A stretch of 29,599 bases of DNA from Azolla pinnata (taxonomy: Eukaryota > Streptophyta > Polypodiopsida > Salviniales > Salviniaceae), in contig JBBBWG010028422.1 of NCBI GenBank assembly GCA_037176905.1, positions 107,510 to 137,108 of the forward strand. Direction: 5' to 3'. Under the pieces are notes generated by a model that saw only the letters and a program-made list of their open reading frames with translations, searched no databases and was not told the origin of the DNA. Below, one piece after another: positions 24,721-29,599 of the stretch. Both the position numbers and the translations under genes were made by a program. Each line of letters starts with the position of its first letter. The first letter of the stretch is position 1.

Positions 24721-26480
24721 AAGCGTTTCGAGGTTAGTGGGTTGTGAGTCGATTAGATCTCGTGGTAACTCTCTGATGAACATTAGTTTAGTTCGATCGA
24801 TCGATCGATCGATCCCATTCTTTTATTTGCCTGTCGGCTTTGCTCTTTCGTGCCTCATCGATGAACAACTTGCACTTACTTGGAAAAGGAGAGAGAGCCC
24901 TCTTTCAGAGTGTGCCCATGACAAGATTTTACAGATGACTGATAGATCGCCAATTCTTCCCTCACTTGCACAGACACTACTACAATCGTCTCTATATTTA
25001 GTAAGCTTTGTGTTCCTTTGCAAGGTCACAACTCTTGCCTACTAAAAGACTACACAACACATTATGCTGGTTTTTGTCAGATTCGAGGCGCCTGAAATGC
25101 TGGACTTTTTTTGCCAGTTCTCGAAAGCTTTTATTAGGAGACTCGAACCAACAAGTATTCGTTTTGAAGACAAAGTCATCTTAGCGTTTGTTTTACTCAA
25201 GTCTGGGTAATCAAGCCATTTATCGGATCTCTCTTCTGCACCTCGATCGATTATTCGCGACAGCTTGATTGTGGTGATATTTTCTTTCTCTTTTTTTACG
25301 CATACAGACATACATACGTAGCACGCTCTGCCATTGGAATGTTATTGATTAATGCATATACTATGGGCTGTGGTCAGCTGGAAAGATCACCCCACAGGCA
25401 GCTTAAACTAATCGAAACAATCATCGAAAACCGAATGCTTAAGCTACGAAGCAACGGGCGTTTCACAAAGATTAATCTCGCATATTTATATCGAGCGATC
25501 TTTAACACGTACGAAACCCCAAACCCACATTCGTAAAGGAAGAAGCCACCTAATCAGTTATGACTACCATGTCCCTTTTACTGATGCGATCGAATCCATG
25601 GGATGATATGCAGATGCAAAACATGTATATACCTATTTTCATATTCCTTCTGGAAAGGTTTTCAAACATGAATTAAATGTTGAAGCTATGGCCGATCCAT
25701 GCATGTCCGCTGCAAAAATCTTGATGGATTGCATCGAGACAAGCAAAGCAGCTTGATGATACATAACATGTGATGATTATAACCCTTAATCGGGTATTTG
25801 TTATGCATATTTTGGCGGTTTTTGTTCATGAATTGAAGTATATGTTTATTGGATAAAAGGAAAAGGGACAAGCAAAGCTTCTCCGTTTTTTTACCATAGC
25901 TTTGATCTGGTGATCCAATCCTCCTGCTTTCAGCCAATCATTCGAGGAGATTTAAGCAAACCTAGTTTCTCAATGAAAACCCTGATTCACCATCAGTCGG
26001 TCAGTGATCCAGAATGATTTTATTCCTTGGATACGGATCGGAATGTCTTTGCGATCATTCATGAGCTATGAGATTTAGGTTGAAAAAATAGCCGCCAATC
26101 TGGAATGATGTTCTTGATCCGCTGAGGCTCTCGACATCATGACAAAATATGCATCGAACGCTGGGAATTCAGAAGTCCAATGATCTTCCCGAGCACTGGA
26201 CCAACGGCATAAAGAATTCGAAGCAGGAATGATGTGACTCGAGCTCTCGATCCCACATGCTACCAAAACAGATCAACAGAGCTGTAGCACTATTGTTATG
26301 ATGGCTGGCACATGTCTCTGCGAAAAGGAAATGTCGATGAAGCTTAGGCATGGCTTTGCGTAGAAACGCCTACCAATGCAAGCAATGTACATACATGATG
26401 GTCCTTCCGTTACTTTGTGTACGGCATAGAACATACTTTCAACTTTCTGATCGATCGATGATTAGCAGCGGCATTGTGTT
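24721..26480. other. AT-rich intergenic DNA
   Basis: Only short open frames occur, none with a recognisable domain. A TCGA repeat of five units is at about 24793-24812. I found no RNA gene, transposon end or long repeat that I can support. Confidence 0.5.
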
Positions 26481-26485
26481 GATTC

Positions 26486-26578
26486 GATGACGACGACGAC
26501 GACGATGATGATCTTGTTGTTGTTGATGATGTTGATGATGATGATGCTGATGTTGTTGTTGTTGATGATGATGATGGG
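26486..26578 (+). repeat. GAC/GAT/GTT trinucleotide repeat block
   Basis: Imperfect GAC, GAT and TTG triplets run for about 90 bp. It resembles the block at 22818-22857 in composition and order. No coding frame around it is convincing. Confidence 0.85.
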
Positions 26579-27676
26579 TTAGAGGGGAAATCTGCAGTTG
26601 TTGATGTTTATCAGCCATTTGCAGTGTTACAAAAACTATCCAAAATTATTACCTCTGTTCCAACCAACGCATCGAGAATGGCAAAGAAGGCCAACCTCCC
26701 AATCTCGCACAAATGCATCGATCGGACCCCACACTCCTCTCTGCACAAAGCTCGATGATTCTCCTTTTTCCCAGTTCATTTGCAGGAACAGATCTACTCA
26801 CGGATTCTGAACAGGTACAAAAAGGATAAGCTGATGAAATAAAAGAGAGAAACTACAAAAGAGAACTTCCATACCGTCAGCACACGCATTCTGCTTTCTT
26901 TACATCCATGTTTGATGAAACGCTGCCAAACAGTAGGAAAAACACTGATACAGCTTCGAGCCCTTCAAAGAGTAAATTGCAAGCTTGCATACTGAAATGC
27001 AAAACTCATGATTACTGAGGATGAACTCCAAAACTTCAATCCATTGGTTACACGATCTCGATGGATTTCATGTAATCAACCAATATTGGGAATTACGGAG
27101 GCAAGTGGTGTCATGCTTGCATCCATATACATACAGATGCAGAGGGCAGCATGACAGCATATTGAAAATAGAAACTAGGGGCTGATTGAATATTGCATAG
27201 AAAAAGATGCTGACTCCTTTTTATTAAAAGCAAAAGAACACTTCTGCCACTTACATCATTCCCTGCACAAAGAGATTATAGAACACAGTAAAGAGCTTGA
27301 GATGTGGTGATCCCATTGCATATGACGAGGACACGTATGCATGTTCAAGATTTCATAGTAAGGACAGAACCATTATTAAGAATTAGCCAGGTCTAGATAG
27401 TAAAAATAATAGGAAGAAATTTTGTTCTTCATTCTTCAGTTTTCCATTTTGTTCGAAAAATAAGTCTTCCACTTAAATGGCTGGGGAAACTGCTTTGCAA
27501 TGAATATTCGGCTCATATCCCCCGTGGATCTGAAGATATCCCCATCACTTCTATTCATTTGCAAAGGATGCAACACTAATGGGTTCTAAACATTCTCCCG
27601 GTTAGGAGATTTTATGTCCCAAAATCACCAACGATATACTCCTGCTTTTTTACATAGCAAGCCACGACTCAGATCT
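26579..27676. other. Intergenic or 3' untranslated DNA
   Basis: No gene is recognised. If the exons proposed at 27677-28010 are real, the right part (about 27200-27676) would be their 3' untranslated region on minus. The frame at 26598-26810 has no recognisable domain. Confidence 0.45.
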
Positions 27677-28010
27677 CTACTCTTCTGAAGCCTTTGCAGC
27701 AGGAGGCGAATGCTCTGCCACACTAACTGTGCGGCTCTGGAAAAACAAATAAAAAAGATATATTTGAGTCAAGAGCATTCATCAAGAAAGAAACTACACT
27801 GGAAACTGACAATAATATGGTTATATACAGCACGGAAAATAGATTATGCAAAATTAAAGAGAGTAATACCACCATAGAAGCTATGGACATGTGATTGTAG
27901 GTGAACAGATACAACATCACTAATAGCAAAGAATTACTAACCTTCGCCTTTGCCATAAACCTCCTATAATTCGTTTGGTTTTGAGTCCTTACAGCCATCA
28001 CATCAGTCGC
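27677..28010 (-). CDS. Possible last two exons of an unidentified minus-strand gene (partial)
   Basis: A candidate terminal exon at 27677-27736 follows CCAG and reads SRTVSVAEHSPPAAKASEE then TAG. Upstream, a frame ending at 27942 with a GAAG|GTTAGT donor reads MAVRTQNQTNYRRFMAKAK and joins in phase. The 5' end of that upstream exon is not clear; acceptor-like AG sites occur at 27964-27965 and further up. The composition (basic, then a Ser/Ala/Glu tail) looks protein-like, but I do not recognise a family. The rest of the gene would have to lie beyond an intron of over 1.5 kb, outside the window. Weak evidence. Confidence 0.28.
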
Positions 28011-29599
28011 ATGATCTCAAAACACTCTATTGGTTACATACGAAAGGGTAATTGGAGTTTGCTTGATGTAAAATGATCCCATTCAGACTATCATGAAAGT
28101 CAAAGGCCAACCATGTGAGGTTGCACTTTTGCTGTCTTAGCAAGGCCATCTTAGCAATTCATCTCAGCTAGCCAGGCCTTATGTATGTACACTACAAATC
28201 CCAACATACCCTTCTCAATTAATCCAGAAAAAGCAGGTGACTATATACGTTTCTTCTAAATATAAAAGAGCGTATCTTATTCATACAGTACAGCAAAAGT
28301 GATCTATGTATACTAAGTGTAAGTCCATCTTCTGACAACCACCTATGAATTATAGATACAACCTCAATTTCAGCATTCTGCTGGAAGTGTCACTTCTCAC
28401 TTTTTTTAGATAACCCACAGGAGCTGTCAGGAGAAATATTGTCTATTACAGCTCTTATCAACTTCTCTACATTTAATAATACTTCGTTCCTAGAGTAAGT
28501 TCCTGAGTTATCTGCTATTCAAATTTCTACACAACTAGGATGGCATCATAACTGGTGCTAGATATATGGTTGTGCAAAACGATGTTTGAACATCAAATAG
28601 CCTATAATCACCATAATCAACTGCATGTAGCAATTCATTCATCTTTTCCCCGCGCTTGTTATTTGAATAACAAGAGTATATGCGCAATGAACAGATTTCA
28701 AGCTCTAGTAGACATTATGCTCTCTCACATGATGCTTATAATACACAACGTATAACTACTAGGGACACAATCACTGTTATCGATCAATGTATATAAAGAG
28801 GCTGATACCATCAATTGATAACAGTCTGTAATCACGTTTACTTTTCTACACCATTTTTTTGCTTCATTGGATACTGAAAAGTCACCGCTTTTAGTAATTC
28901 TAACAGACTAACACTCACTTTGATCCCTAACCAAAATTACCATGACTCCCCTATTTCTACCGCAAATCATTATTTGAATTATATTTAGTATGATTGGCAT
29001 TCGTTCTCTTGTAGAAGACAAAGGGGAATGCATGCGTTGATTTTCAGAGGTCCATATAGGTTACAGATGCCATGCTTGATATGGCATCTGAGAGTAACAA
29101 ATTAGGACGGATTATAGGTCAAACCTGATAACACCACCATCATTGATCAATTCATTATTTGTTATTTTCCCGCAACAGCTGCTCTACATTATTCAGGAGT
29201 ACTTCAAAACTGTTTCATAGACTACTCTTCCTTCTAAGATCCTTAGTTGACCGAGCATTTTGCTAGACTGGATGAACTAATTGTGAATTTTATGCACATA
29301 CTAGGTGAAAGTCAGCCTCCACAATACATAAATATATCATTTCTTTCTCTTTTATCTCCTTCTCTCCTGAACCATTGCTTGACCCAAATTTAGTTAAGTT
29401 CATGCACTGGTGCGTCTGAACCATTGCATAGACCCCCATCAGATAGCAGATATGAATTATACCTTACTTTACTTCATCCATTCTCTCACATAACATTACT
29501 TGGCCCTGGATCAAACTAAATTTAGTTCTTGTGTACTCCGAGGTTTGGGTTAGAGTGGACCTCTCTTTCTCAGCATTACTTGACCTAGATTGATCTAGA
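28011..29599. other. AT-rich DNA, possibly intronic
   Basis: No exon with convincing coding content is seen on either strand; the longest frame is 66 codons (28555-28755). If the exons at 27677-28010 are real, this would be a long upstream intron. GAACCATTGC occurs twice, at about 29370 and 29419, in weakly repetitive flanks. Confidence 0.4.

Overview
The window is nuclear DNA of a land plant. The evidence is a run of the plant telomere repeat TTTAGGG, AAACCCTA 'telo boxes' near gene starts, spliceosomal GT-AG introns, a BCAT with a Ser/Ala-rich plastid-type leader and a mitochondrial HSP60 of the plant type. The species cannot be fixed from sequence alone. The frequent simple repeats and minisatellites give no more than a hint, and a non-flowering plant is possible but unproven.

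Layout from left to right. 1-870 is non-coding apart from the telomere-type repeat at 657-711. 1175-1963 (+) encodes a small secreted protein: a Met-rich signal peptide, then two six-cysteine domains separated by an extensin-like Ser-Pro hinge. It has a clear TATA box and telo boxes. 3477-7881 (+) is an eight-exon kinase gene of the ATG1/ULK1 type that stops right after the kinase domain (275 aa). One of its exons, encoding the activation segment, lies in a 230-bp tandem duplication. 8560-10300 is a belt of minisatellites whose units switch strand and back, ending just before the next gene. 10458-15590 (+) is a ten-exon branched-chain aminotransferase gene (411 aa when the optional 105-nt first intron is removed). 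16339-21959 (-) is a 17-exon mitochondrial chaperonin HSP60 gene (571 aa) that includes a 13-nt microexon. BCAT and HSP60 converge with about 750 bp between their stop codons. 22040-22490, upstream of HSP60, is a patchwork of an 11-bp minisatellite, a TG tract and a 120-bp tandem duplication. 22891-23655 (-) is a single-exon gene for an Arg/Ser-rich protein of unknown function, with its own TATA box and a short upstream ORF. From 23930 to the end there is mostly AT-rich DNA with simple repeats. Possible last exons of one more minus-strand gene lie at 27677-28010.

The genes are independent transcription units, not an operon. BCAT acts in branched-chain amino acid metabolism, HSP60 in mitochondrial protein folding and the ATG1-like kinase in autophagy signalling. 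Exon maps were built by hand: each junction was checked for GT/AG ends, reading phase and continuity with the remembered family protein, but no transcript data were available. The least ordinary features are the truncated ATG1 with its duplicated activation-segment exon, the two-headed cysteine/proline secreted protein, the strand-switching minisatellite before BCAT and the HSP60 microexon.
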